Source: Bugula neritina
Taxonomy: Eukaryota; Bryozoa; Gymnolaemata; Cheilostomatida; Bugulidae
Assembly (NCBI GenBank): GCA_964035545.1
Contig: OZ037766.1
Span: forward strand, 242,001-306,000
Direction of reading: 5' to 3'
Length of the DNA stretch: 64,000 nt
Positions 1 to 10,759 of the stretch are shown here, one piece after another. The position numbers and the translations under genes were made by a program. The number at the start of each line of letters is the position of its first letter. Position 1 is the stretch's first letter. The notes beneath the pieces were generated by a model. It was not told the origin of the DNA, did not search any database, and worked only from the letters and a program-made list of their open reading frames with translations.

Positions 1-216
1 ATTAACAAATATTTTCAGCAGTACTGTTCATGAATTATTTATATAACAAACAGCAAAGACTCTGTACTAGACACAACTAAAAACACAGACTTTACACTCC
101 CTCTTCCAGTTCAACAGAGTAACTCTTACATTCTGAGTCACCTCAGCTTGTCAACACTCTGTCACACAACGTAGCCCTAGAACCTAACTCTGAGCCCCAG
201 TGAAGCCTGTGCTCAC

Positions 217-1731
217 CTGTTTCTCTATGTTCACAGAGTCGTCAGTGTTGAGGGGAAGCTGAGAGAACGAGTTGGAACCAAAGCCATAGCAGAGGCCCTC
301 ATCAGTCCACACGATGGTATGTCGGGTGCCGCAGGACACCCCCGCTATGGACGTCACAGACTTATCGTATGGAAGTGAGATGCAAGTTGGTTGATATCTA
401 CAGTGTGTGTCTCCAGTACCAAGCCTATGAAATAACAAAAACATCACCTGACTGAGTGACTGACAGTACCTGAGAGACTAACAGTATCTGACTGAGTGAC
501 TGACAGTACCTGAGTGACTACCAGTACTCGAGTGAGTGAGTGAGTACAGTCGACACGATACCTGGTCTAGTAAAGTGACTAAACGTGAAACTGAACGCCA
601 GGAATGGCGACAAAGTCTTTAGAATCGAGTCACTCTGATTATGAGTCCCTCAGGAATTCAGAGCAACTCCAGTTTATACAGAATAACTTCGGTCAAAGTT
701 TTACCGGAAAAGGAAGTACAATTATTTAGCTTTGTCAGTCTGTCATTTAGTTCGACTCCCATGTGGTTTGGAGAGAAGTTAAAACCAGGTCAACTTTTCA
801 AATGCCAACAACTTCATGAGCTAAGAAAACTATAACCAAATTATCAAGTTTAGCCCATTAGTTTCTGAACTGACATTAGAAATACTGATTTAACAATACA
901 TACATTTTTTTAATTTAAATTCAATCCATACTATGATCAATAAATCAATGAATAACAATTAGTCACTGAGTTGAAGTAGTCATGCTTACAGGAGGTATGA
1001 TACATGGCTCTAGTAACTAAGTAGTTACAGGGAGATAATCTAACTTTCCATATTCCTACTTGTGTTCCACATCAGATGTGGTGATTGAGACAATAACTCC
1101 GACTAACAGTGCGGCAATGAACTTAGACTAAGTCCATAGTAAATATGCCACACAAATATGTTAGATTACATGAATCTCGGTCTACAGATTTGCTATGTTG
1201 ACTATAAGCAAACATAAAATTAATCGAAACTTTTTATAGAACAACATTAAGTAGAGAGAAAGTGACTTACTGCCCGTCTGCACCGTTTCCCCACACGTAC
1301 ACTTTATCTACAACATATATTCATCATTTGGGAGATACAAAACTTGAATAATTACACCAATACAAGCACTGCAGCTTCACTTTACCAGTTATACTAAGTT
1401 GAAGGAGTTGAAAGACAATGAGAATAACATGACAATATTACCTCCAACTCAACGAGAGTTACTTTGTACTCATTCTGAATGAATAATCAAATAGATTAAA
1501 CATATCAATTAGAAACACAAAGAGAGACATAAGTTTACCTTTGCTGATGCACACGGTATGACTAGAGCCACATGATAGTAAATAATTCTCATTAGTCCCT
1601 ATAGGGAGGACACTGTCCCTCAGGATAGTAAGTGAAGAGTCAGCAGGATGTTTACCCTCCCCTTGCCCTTTCTGTCCTCTCTGACCGTGATCATTTCCTC
1701 CCCAGCAAATCACCGAGCCGTCCTCAATCAT
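217..1731 (-). CDS. RCC1-repeat protein, partial (three exons)
   Basis: Three minus-strand exons join in frame: 1731-1539, 1307-1271 and 424-217. Each is bounded by AG acceptors and GT donors (GTAAAC, GTAAGT, GTGAGC). The joined reading gives textbook RCC1 blade motifs: GSVICWGGNDHGQRG, then CGSSHTVCISKDKVYVWGNG continuing ADGQLGTGD, then SCGTRHTIVWTDEGLCYGFG. The 37-bp middle exon codes KVYVWGNGADG and restores the frame exactly, which supports the model. RCC1 repeats form seven-bladed propellers used by Ran GTP-exchange factors and by many scaffold or ubiquitin-ligase proteins; which subtype this is cannot be said. Exon 1731 begins directly after an acceptor (TTCTAG), so its ATG is internal and upstream exons are missing. 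The gene probably also continues past the left window edge after the donor at 216. A truncated second copy lies at 14387-14847. Confidence 0.8.
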
Positions 1732-1744
1732 CTAGAATGAGTCA

Positions 1745-1960
1745 GCATACCTCAACAGTTAGCAGACGTCAACAGTTAGCAGATATCAACAGTTAGCAGA
1801 TGTCAACAGCTAGCATACCTCAACAGTTAGCAGATGTCAACAGTTAGCAGATATCAACAGTTAGCAGACGTCAACAGATAGCAGATATCAACAGTTAGCG
1901 TATATCAACAGTGAGTAGATGTCAACAGTTAGCAGACGTCAACAGATACCAGGTAACCGT
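1745..1960. repeat. 17-bp minisatellite in RCC1 intron
   Basis: About 12 imperfect tandem copies of a 17-bp unit (GTCAACAGTTAGCAGAT, with ATATCAAC and CGTCAAC variants). They start about 15 bp upstream of the RCC1 exon acceptor at 1731. The duplicated copy at 14869-15068 keeps the same unit in a different order of variants, so the array has rearranged since the duplication. Confidence 0.9.
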
Positions 1961-3770
1961 AGGTAACAGCGGGTAACTGCAGGTAACAAATTAAGTGAGT
2001 GGAACTCCTAACTTATAATTCCCAGCAGCAAATTACAGACAGTTTAACCAATTGCTATTTACTAGAATGAGTTGAATAGACTGACTTATATTAAATTTCC
2101 TAATCAATACCTGCATGAGCTATTATTAGTAGTTTTGTGTTGCGATACCTGATCCTGACATTACACAACACCTAAGAACATAAATTCCTCTTAATTACAG
2201 ATTAAATTTAACAAAATTGATTAATTATTTTTATAATATGCATAATTAGTTTTGGAAACTTCAATATATAGGCCTACTGTAAATAGGAGTTTTTACCAAC
2301 GTTGAAAAATTGGAACTTGATAACTAAAAGATACTAAAGCTCCTGATATCTAAAGAAATTGGTGATGAGCACCCAGGGTGTCCGGAAAAAATGGCACACT
2401 TTCGATATTAGGTTTTGTGGTGGGGATGGGTGTTTAGGATGGGGGTTTGAGTTTGGGGTTAGTTAAGAGTTGAGCGTTTGAGTTTGAGAAAATTTAACAT
2501 CAGAGTGCCAGTTTTTCTTATTTTTCCATTTGCACCATTATTACCTGTGCCATTTTTACCTAAAACTGAGCTTGCAGAGCAAACTTTTGTGAACATTATA
2601 TTAAGTATAAAGTTTAACTGTCAATAGTTGTATCAGGGGAGTGAGAAATAAACACAAAATCAAAAGTTGACAATAGTTATAAATATTTGCTCACAAATAA
2701 GTATATGGGCTGATGGTGTTAAGTGCGCGATCAAGTTTTTGACAAATCATAATCACTATGATAATTACTACTATTGCGATCATAATTCATTTAATTGTAT
2801 TAATGAATCATTGCACTGAACTGTCAAACTATGAATACCATTACTAATAGAGTAGACGAAAAAATACAAACTGGAAAGTGAATTTTTGTAAAATAGGCAC
2901 AAGACTAAGGTTTACTTACAAACACCATTTTTTTTAAAGTCATGTATTAATTATTTAATATATCCACTATCCAATGTGACTGACATCATAATTATGAAAA
3001 CTTCAACAATAAACAATAAACTATTTTGTGACTTACAATTACAGTAAGTGGCGGTGGGTAAGCGTCATCATCAAACTCAGTATAAGTTCAGCCGCAACAA
3101 CACACTTTAAACTAGTTCCTATTATTAAGTAGCACTCCAGTATCATCGGCGACCAAAATGAAAATGAACACGGGCAGTTTTGTTTTAAAAAAACAATGTC
3201 GACAGTATAACGAAAATTGTTACACTACTGCTGCTATTAGTATTACTCTATTAGTATTAAAATTACTGTTATTTTTTAATTTCACCCAGTGACACTCAGG
3301 TGAGGGACTGACGGTCTCACAGTGACTGCGAGAAACTGAAAGTAAGCTTTAAAGTCATTAGTGATTAGACTTAGTCAACTGTCACTGAATCGAAGAAAAT
3401 ATTCTTTTCAAGGAAGCAGTTCGAGTAACAAGAGCACCTCCATTGAGCTGTGATATATTATGTGGTTTCAATTTACATACCACAGGCAGCCGTACTAATG
3501 ACAATGGGAGCATTCACAACAAGTGAATTACTGTATAACAATGTGAACTACATGTATAATAATTAGATAGCCATGCTCTCCGTGTTGGGGCGTTAGTTTA
3601 AGTCACCACGCAGTAGGTAAAGCTTGGGTCATAGTCTCTAGAAGAGGGTTCGCACAGAACAAATAGTCCGGGTGTTGCCAATCAATAAAATCGGAGGGAC
3701 CTAATATTGTCGTTGGGCAGTGCCAACCGCAAAACAGAGCTTACAACTCCGAAATAGTTCGCAGCCTGTG
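1961..3770. other. Non-coding interval, RCC1 upstream introns or intergenic
   Basis: No convincing gene. At 2376-2562 a segment starts GGAAAAAATGGCACA and ends with the near-inverted TGTGCCATTTTTACC, so it may be an old MITE; the copy in unit 2 (about 15490-15680) has it too. A possible 39-bp minus-strand micro-exon lies at 3037-3075 (see its own entry). The remainder is AT-rich and conserved with 15070-16900 at the level expected of the duplication. Confidence 0.5.
3037..3075 (-). other. Possible 39-bp micro-exon upstream of RCC1
   Basis: On the minus strand this codes FDDDAYPPPLTVI and is followed by a perfect donor GTAAGT. The copy at 16155-16193 codes FEDDAYPPPLTVN with the same donor. 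The acceptor is TCAG in copy 2 but GAG in copy 1. Length and frame are preserved in both copies, which is suggestive, but 13 codons between two close duplicates is weak evidence. Confidence 0.2.
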
Positions 3771-3934
3771 TAATGATTTGGACTACTTTCATTACAGAAA
3801 GTCTCTCAACACGTGAAAGGACAACTCCGTCAGTAGACAAACTTGAAGAAAATTGTTTGTTTTATTGTATTAAGCTGAACAAGCTGCAAAATGCTTATAA
3901 TTTTAGGGAACTTGACCAACGTACAGAGTACTAC

Positions 3935-4068
3935 TTCAACTATACAGAGTATTATATACAGAGTATTATATACAGAGTACTACCTCAACTATACAGAGTA
4001 CTACCTCAACTATACAGAGTACTACCTCAACTATACAGAGTACTACCTCAACTATACAGAGTATTACC
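3935..4068. repeat. 21-bp tandem repeat
   Basis: About five copies of CTATACAGAGTACTACCTCA-type units, flanked by shorter TATACAGAGTATTA units. The homologous site at 17080-17130 keeps only the short units, so the array expanded in unit 1 or contracted in unit 2. It creates open frames in two registers (repeats of Y-R-V-L-P-Q-L and of N-Y-T-E-Y-Y-L) that are repeat artefacts. Confidence 0.85.
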
Positions 4069-4592
4069 TCAACATCACATACAACGTATATATTATATAC
4101 AATATACTTAACAATTCACTGTACTCTCATTAACTTAACTTATCTAACAGATACTGTTTAGTAACATTATATTCCTCTCCTCTGGTACCAGCTTACTTTC
4201 ATATAAGAGTTATCTTCTCTATTACCAGTAGGATTACGTAACTGGGCAATAGTTTTCTACCGCTATATATAATCAATAGAATACTATACATAGTTATATT
4301 CGTTATAATCTATGACCATGTAACTCATATAATATTATATAATCATGTTTATTGATGTATGACATCATAACACTATTGGAGTTGTCATACACAGCGCAGA
4401 GTATAGTGCTGGTTAGTATACTGCAGGTGGAGCTGAATATTTTATATCATAACATAATTATAGGGAGTTATCCTTTCCTGGTAAACTAGCAGTAGTCCAA
4501 GAATTATTGGATGACTCACACACAGCAGTAAAGCTATAGAGAAGATGGTGAGTTTATTCTACAAAAGGTAACACTGATATTAGCATATAAGG

Positions 4593-4825
4593 AACTGTGC
4601 GAGGGGGCAGTGTGTGAGGGGGCACTGTGTGAGGTGTGAGGGGGCAGTGTGTGAGGTGTGAGGGGGGCACTGTGTGAGGTGCGAGGGGGCAGTGTGTGAG
4701 GGGGCACTGTGTGAGGTGTGAGGGGGCAGTGTGTGAGGTGTGAGGGGGCAGTGTGTGAGGTGTGAGGGGGCACTGTGTGAGGTGTGAGGGGGCACTGTGT
4801 GAGGTGTCAGGTGTGAGGGTGTCAG
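4593..4825. repeat. G-rich GTGTGAGGGGGCA minisatellite
   Basis: Higher-order array of GTGTGAGG and GGGGGCAGT/GGGGGCACT modules in a locally GC-rich island. Runs of five or six G on the plus strand at regular spacing give G-quadruplex potential. The unit 2 equivalent (17657-17870) has a different module order. It yields long but meaningless H-T-S-P-rich open frames on the minus strand. Confidence 0.9.
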
Positions 4826-4859
4826 TAGAGAGCAAGTGAAGGGTTTCACATACACAACT

Positions 4860-5215
4860 GTTGATGGGATATTAAATGAAAGAGATACTGTTGCATGTAG
4901 GAGACCAATAGTTGCTGTGGTTAATAAAGGAGTGTATGTACAATGTTTTATTACTGTCTAAAATTACATAATACAGCATCAAAAAAGTTACAAGCTCACA
5001 TTCATTTAAACTCTGCCATAAGTATAGTTACAGACATTATTACTCTTATAAATGACAAGATACAATCTGATTGGCTACTCAATACACAGGAGTACCACGT
5101 GACTATCAAAGCACTTTGTGAGTGGAAGTCGCATGGTTTCAAAGTAGTTGCATGCTTTATTGATTATCCAGTGACTATGTTATACACAGCAATGTCCTTC
5201 ACCCTGTAATGACCT
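4860..5215 (-). promoter_or_regulatory. Possible minus-strand promoter, CCAAT plus E-box
   Basis: On the minus strand a GCCAATCAG box (about 5068-5076) follows a CACGTG E-box (5096-5101). That is the same pair found upstream of each TRIM gene. The copy at 17900-18265 keeps both. The interval also contains a degenerate copy of TRIM exon 7 (around 5170-5205, GACATTGCTGTGTATAACA on the minus strand), which suggests a local partial duplication. It could drive the RCC1 gene, whose first exons are unidentified. An 88-codon plus-strand frame here (4943-5209) has no recognisable motif. Confidence 0.3.
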
Positions 5216-5252
5216 CACTGAGCTGATTATTAGTAAACTGTAGCTGATAAGT

Positions 5253-8200
5253 TTAGTATTTTATTGTGTATCTCCTCAGTCCATCATCTCTACATGCTAG
5301 AAACACCTTGTCTCTGTTATACACAGCAATGTCACACACCCTGTCACTCACACCAAGACTTTCTCTGGGAATTCTTACCATCAGTTCACCTGCAAATAGA
5401 ATAACACCAGATTGTATCAGTTTGAGACAAACAGACAGACTACAGTGACATCACAACAGCTGACACAACTACATACGGTTTCTACTTTCTAGTATAATAT
5501 AGTAACTGAAATATGTTCAATAATATACCTGCAGCTGCACTTCTACCAGTCAGTATTGAATAATTCACTGAGCTGCTCTACACTTTACTTCATAATAAAT
5601 GACAACATGGAGAGAAGAAACTCAACATACAAACTTAGTGCTCAGCTAATATAATTATAAATAATTACATAATATAAGATATACTCCAACATTATCACAT
5701 ATTAAATACTTGACAAGAACCAACCACAGCCACCTGAGTCCCACCAGCAAACACTGCTCTACCAGCCATCATCAAATTACAATAGTCTCAGTAATGGCAG
5801 TCAAAAAGTATCAAATAATTTATCTTTAAATTATCTGATGACCAAAACAATAGCAGCACTAGACTGAAGTCAAACTACAACTCATAACTCATGTGTAGCT
5901 GGCAGTCTGTACAGTTGTTAGACTGAGCACCTCTAAAATTACTGTAAAACACTTCCATGAAATACTATTTATTATAAATTAGCCTCAGAACCAAGTATTT
6001 ACTAACAATATCATAACATAGCCTGTGATATTACTAGAATAAACTATCACAAAATTGCAATAAAGCAGGGGTGTCTAACCATTTCAGAGAGAGGACCACT
6101 GAAATGGAATATTCCAGTAGGGGGAGCCATTGTAAACTTTAACTTTATTCCAAATTCCTATGACTCATTACACAATGAAGTCCTAATAGTTACTGCAGGC
6201 TGAATGTATGTAGTATGTGTATAAATAAGGCATTTAAAAGGTTGCTTTTTCTACTCTAATTCATATACATGTGTAAAACAATGTTATGTGGGGTATACCT
6301 TTGAGGGCCACATAAATGTATACTGGGGGTCACAACCAGCCCTGGGGCCGCCTGTTGAACAGCCCTGTATTAGAGTAACTAAACTTACTATAATAAACAG
6401 AGTATTTACCTTCAAGTGAGAGGATGAGGAGAGGTCCTCTCTCTGTACAGATGTGAATCAGTTCAGATGTTGGATCAAAGGAAATACCAATTGGTTCTGA
6501 GATGTGAGGGAATTCCCACATCAGAGAGAGAGTTGTGTTCTCCACTTTATATCTTCTCACTTTACCATCTTCAGTGTAGTCTCCTATGAGGAGAGTTGAA
6601 TCTGGGAGGATGCATACAGGACGAGGGAACTTCATCTCAGGAAGTGGGAACTTCTGTGTTTTATTGTCAACTAGATTACAGACTACCAGCTGTTTCTCTC
6701 TCCTGTCTACAATATACACTAGAGAGAGGTGCTGAGCTATTCTATAGGCTGTGAGTTTATCTACTGGATGTTTGTAAATAGAGCGAGACTTCTTAAAAGA
6801 GTTCGGATCAAGAAGTGCGACTTTAGCTGATTTCTCCTTCTTGTTATAACAGCTGGCAACCATCACCCCTTCAGGTTGGATTATCTCCCCCCACACTGTA
6901 GTGTTGGTGTCCTTCACTGAGCTGATAGTATCCAGAGTGTGTCTATTTATTACTTCTACACCTTCTGGTGTCCAACACATGAGATGTCCATCAGCTGAGA
7001 TGTTTACTCTGTAATACCTTCCACGTACAGGAAGTCCATCAGACTGTAGAGAAGCTGGTGGCTGCAGCAGCTTCAGTCCCAGACTGTCTTCACTGTCTGC
7101 AACAACAAAATAACAATTCTATAACTTGAGAATCTCATCACCTGCACAGGTAGAGAGTGTTTTGTTAATACTGACAGCAGGTAGTCAGCATTACACAGTT
7201 TAGCAGCTCACTTATACATCATAAACTCTGAAACACTGCAGAAATGTCTCATAATGTGAGAGTAGAAATAACAAAACTCAATCCTCTAATAAATGTCAAA
7301 ATGAAACGCAGCAACATTTCTAAATATCTGAGACTTTAAAAAAAATTAACGAATGAAATTCAATTGATTTACAAGCAGAAAGTTATTTATAGTTAGTGTT
7401 ACTATTTATAGACTCCACCTACATGTTGGTACCAAGATGCTGTCAGGAAGTACACACTTCTCTATTACACCAATATCTGTAGCCTTTTCCATCTCCTCAC
7501 TCATCTCTTTGTAGTCTCTCACAATCCCTGCATCATTGAACTTATCAACTGCATGTTGTACTCTGTCCACCAGAGACTGTCTGCCTATTGTCTTACTCAA
7601 GGCCAGCTCTATTCTATAATTATCCACTATCTGTGTGCAGCTTTTCAAATATCCATATATTTCTAGCCTCAGGTTTGTAGCTCTCTTTCTAATCTCTTCT
7701 ATCTAATAAATAGTAACACATTATAACCACATCTGCACCTCACAACCTCTACACTTGACATGAGAGTGACAGCTGACAGACCACCCACTGAGTAGACACA
7801 CAGTGACTCAGTCATGTGACACTCTATACACAGTAGACTGCTAGTACATCATGTGACTAGTCTCCTCCTTCTAACAAATCAAGTAGTATACTGAAAGTAT
7901 TGTCTTCAAATAAAAATTAAATAGCCCGAGAGTTTGTGTGGAAAATAGACTGTGCAAAGAAACGTAAATCGTAAACTTCACGTCAGCATACCTGAGCATC
8001 AGCGACAGAGTTTACTCTGGCAACCATCTTCTTCACTTCATCTTCTATTTTACTCAGTTCTTTCCAGGCATCCTTCGAGATGTCATTCAACTCTGCAACT
8101 TTCTCAGACAGAGTCTCTATTCCACCAGTCAGACTTTCTCGTAACTCACAAGACAAATCACTCAATGATGCCATGTCATGGAATGCTGCCTCCCCTTCTG

Positions 8201-9885
8201 TATAAATAATATCACAATATTTCATTAAATCACATTCCTTCTAACAGGATGTGCTGATTGACTCACAGTAGAAGAGCAAACTTACAGAGCAGTTGATATT
8301 AGAAACACTGAGTAACACTACATAAAACATATCAAAAGTATAAATAAAGACATGCTGCCTGAACCCTTGACCTAAGGTATATGTTTAAATCAGCTGGCAG
8401 CACTATCATATGATATTTGTATAATACAGTATAATTATTAAACAGTTGTACTCTGTCTCAAGTATTGCTATCAGAGTTGGTCATAACTCAACCTTCACTA
8501 ACATGACTTGTACAGAGGAATATTCTAGAAACATGTCACTAAATATACATCCCTCACTTGAAGTCATTGAGTTACAGAAATTAAATCAACAGAAACTCCT
8601 CATAAAGGGAACAAAGAAAGTTGAAGATTAGAAATTCCTAAGAATTCAATTCAACAACAGAATATGAATTAATGTCTGCACTAACCACTGCTGTCTCACA
8701 CAAAGTTTAATTTTAGAGAATACATCCGGGTGTGGGCTGTGAAACTTATTTGAAAATAAAATCTTTCACAGAATCTACCCAACAACTAGTCCAAATGGAG
8801 TTGCTAAAACTCACTTTAGTCTCTCACATTGCTACTTTGCTACTGTTAGTCTTAATGAATATAACGTTACATTATTTATTTGGTTTCAATTTGATGTAAA
8901 CAGAAACAAGAAAATACCTGTCTTACCATTACAGCCAGTCTTCATATCACATCTCATACAGAATATCTGGTGACACTTGGAACACACTTCTGTCAGCTGT
9001 TCATGTTTGTGATGTTTACATTCAGTTATAGTATATCTTTGGGGAGAAGCTCTGTAGACCTCAATGTCAATCAACTGATGTCTATCTCCCATCAGCTCTC
9101 TGTGATTCTGTATAATAAAGGTCAACAGTTCAGTTGGTAGTATTTTCACTAACAAGTCTGTCATAGTTGACCTTCTGCATTGTAGAATCTGTTTATTTGG
9201 TATACAAAGTCACACATACTCAGTATTTCTATCTAATAACATTCTACACACAAAACAGTCCTGGTTTAGTAACCAAATACTGATACATGTTTTAAAGACT
9301 CACCTTGTGATGCTGTTCACACAACTTCTTCTGAATCTCTACACAGAAGACTACAGCCTCTGTTCCATCCTCACACACATCACAGAGAATGGGGGGAGGT
9401 TTGGGAGGAGTTTTGTATTCTAGAACATCGCCCAGCTTAGCCACTGGTAGCGTTGTGGGATCAGTGATGTCATAGAATCCCTTTCTAAAATATAGTATTA
9501 GTCAGTGAGTTACAAATAATGAGATAATCAGTGACCTTGAACTTTCATTATGAGAGATTATCCTGATGACTAGACAGCTAGTAACCAGAGTGTGCATGAA
9601 GATACAGAACTGACAGTTTTAAGATAAATACAGTCACTATGAGTGTTAGAGAATAATAATATGCACTCACATAAAACATATCATGTTCATTAGTGCAACT
9701 TACCTGCAGTACACACAGTCGATGTGGGTTTTCTTGTAGCCAATGTCTGTTTTAAGACAATTTATACAATAGACGTGTAAACAGGGCAAAGTTCTGGGAT
9801 CTTCCAGTTTATCAAAATGGTGTAGACAATACCCACATCTATAGGAGTTATTGAGTCTTTTCTTTACTACCCTGGAGTCTGCCAT
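5253..9885 (-). CDS. TRIM-1: RING, B-box, coiled-coil, NHL-propeller protein
   Basis: Seven exons with canonical splice sites: 9885-9704, 9484-9304, 9107-8927, 8197-7992, 7702-7423, 7096-6410 and 5389-5253. They join without a stop into 617 codons. The RING is C3HC4 (C17, C20, C35, H37, C40, C43, C57, C60). B-box 1 runs from C95/C98 through C108 and C116 to H123. B-box 2 has C151, H154, C163, C166, C171 and C174. A charged helical coiled coil spans about 190-320. Residues about 365-617 form six NHL-like blades. The order is that of TRIM-NHL proteins, which act as E3 ubiquitin ligases with the propeller as target binder; the substrate is unknown. ATG 9885 follows a spliced leader (intron 9900-10195) and fits the RING N terminus. 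Variable residues cluster periodically in the propeller. An AATAAA overlaps the last codons. Confidence 0.9.
6066..6367. mobile_element. hAT-like MITE in last intron of TRIM-1
   Basis: The left end CAGGGGTGTCTAAC and the inverted right end CAGGGCTGTTCAAC form short terminal inverted repeats. The right flank is TATTAGAG. In the three other TRIM copies TATTAGAG flanks both ends, a perfect 8-bp target-site duplication as expected for hAT elements. In TRIM-1 the left copy has decayed to CAATAAAG. There is no coding capacity, so it is non-autonomous. Confidence 0.75.
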
Positions 9886-10195
9886 TTTGATTTTGAATTC
9901 TAAAAATAAACAGATGATAATCTAATCATTTGATAAGTGAGAAATAAACACCCAACTCCATTACCACAGTGATAGTAATCTAAGTCCAAGACCTAATAGT
10001 CCTTATAATTTTAATTTAATCTAAACCTCTGCTTTTTCACTTCGAGTTAGCTTCATGCTAAATTATTATCAGAAAACTGTAGAGTAACTATATATATATA
10101 TTTCACGGTTGAATTTTCAGACAACTCAAATTAATCTTACAAATCAGAAATATTCAATGTAAACATAAAATAAACTACTAACCTGATAATTTTAC

Positions 10196-10335
10196 CTTCC
10201 GCTCTAACGCGCTACTAACTGTAGAATGTAGAGAGTAGGAACTGAGAAGATGATGTTGAAATACGAGCAGATTCACGTGGCATTCTATATTCATTATTTT
10301 GATTGGGTGAATTGACCAATCATTATCAAAAGGGT
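10196..10335 (-). promoter_or_regulatory. TRIM-1 5' UTR exon and promoter
   Basis: A donor GAAG|GTAAAA at 10195 pairs with the acceptor TTTTTAG at 9900, giving a non-coding first exon ending at 10196. Upstream on the minus strand lie a CACGTG E-box (10274-10279) and CCAAT motifs in both orientations (10302-10306 and 10316-10320). The arrangement is kept at TRIM-2. The transcription start is not defined. Confidence 0.5.
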
Positions 10336-10661
10336 AGTTAATCAACTGTCCAATCACAGCGTTCACATGAATCCAGCTTCGAGATAATTTGCCAAGTGTA
10401 TGGTTACCTGGTTACCTTCTCCCCAGTCATGAAGCTCTCAGTTACTTTCACCTAGTATCATATAAACAGATTATTTGACAGTATAATGTGCATCTTATTG
10501 AAGTGTAACTTTTAGTGGTATTTAAGTTCAATTCATGCATTAAATTTTGAATCAATAAGCTATTAAAATAAGCTACATTATGGACACGGGGTTATAAGTA
10601 TTGTAGAAATAGTCAATATAACTCTAGACTACATTATATCACATGATAATGTTTATCTCAA

Positions 10662-10757
10662 ATATTATATATTTATATTAAAAGTATTATATATTTATAT
10701 GAAAAGTATTATATATTTATATGAAAAGTATTATATATTTATATGAAAAGTATTATA
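10662..10757. repeat. 22-bp AT-rich tandem repeat
   Basis: About four copies of a unit beginning AAAAGTATTATATATTTATA. At the matching point in units 2-4 the sequence is single copy and continues differently, so the array and the following 1.3 kb are specific to unit 1. Confidence 0.85.
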
Positions 10758-10759
10758 TA

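Noticed and set aside
184-447. RCC1 exon starting at its in-frame ATG
   Set aside because: The ATG lies in intron sequence before the acceptor at 425-426. The exon begins at 424 and is internal.
2376-2562. Firm call of a MITE shared by units 1 and 2
   Set aside because: Only a 15-bp imperfect inverted match is visible, with no target duplication and no empty site to compare.
4534-4855. Three overlapping H-T-S-P-rich minus-strand frames
   Set aside because: Generated by the G-rich minisatellite, open in all registers and not conserved in order.
5266-5448. 60-codon plus-strand frame present in all four units
   Set aside because: It is the antisense of TRIM exon 7, whose minus-strand frame continues exon 6 exactly and ends in a stop.
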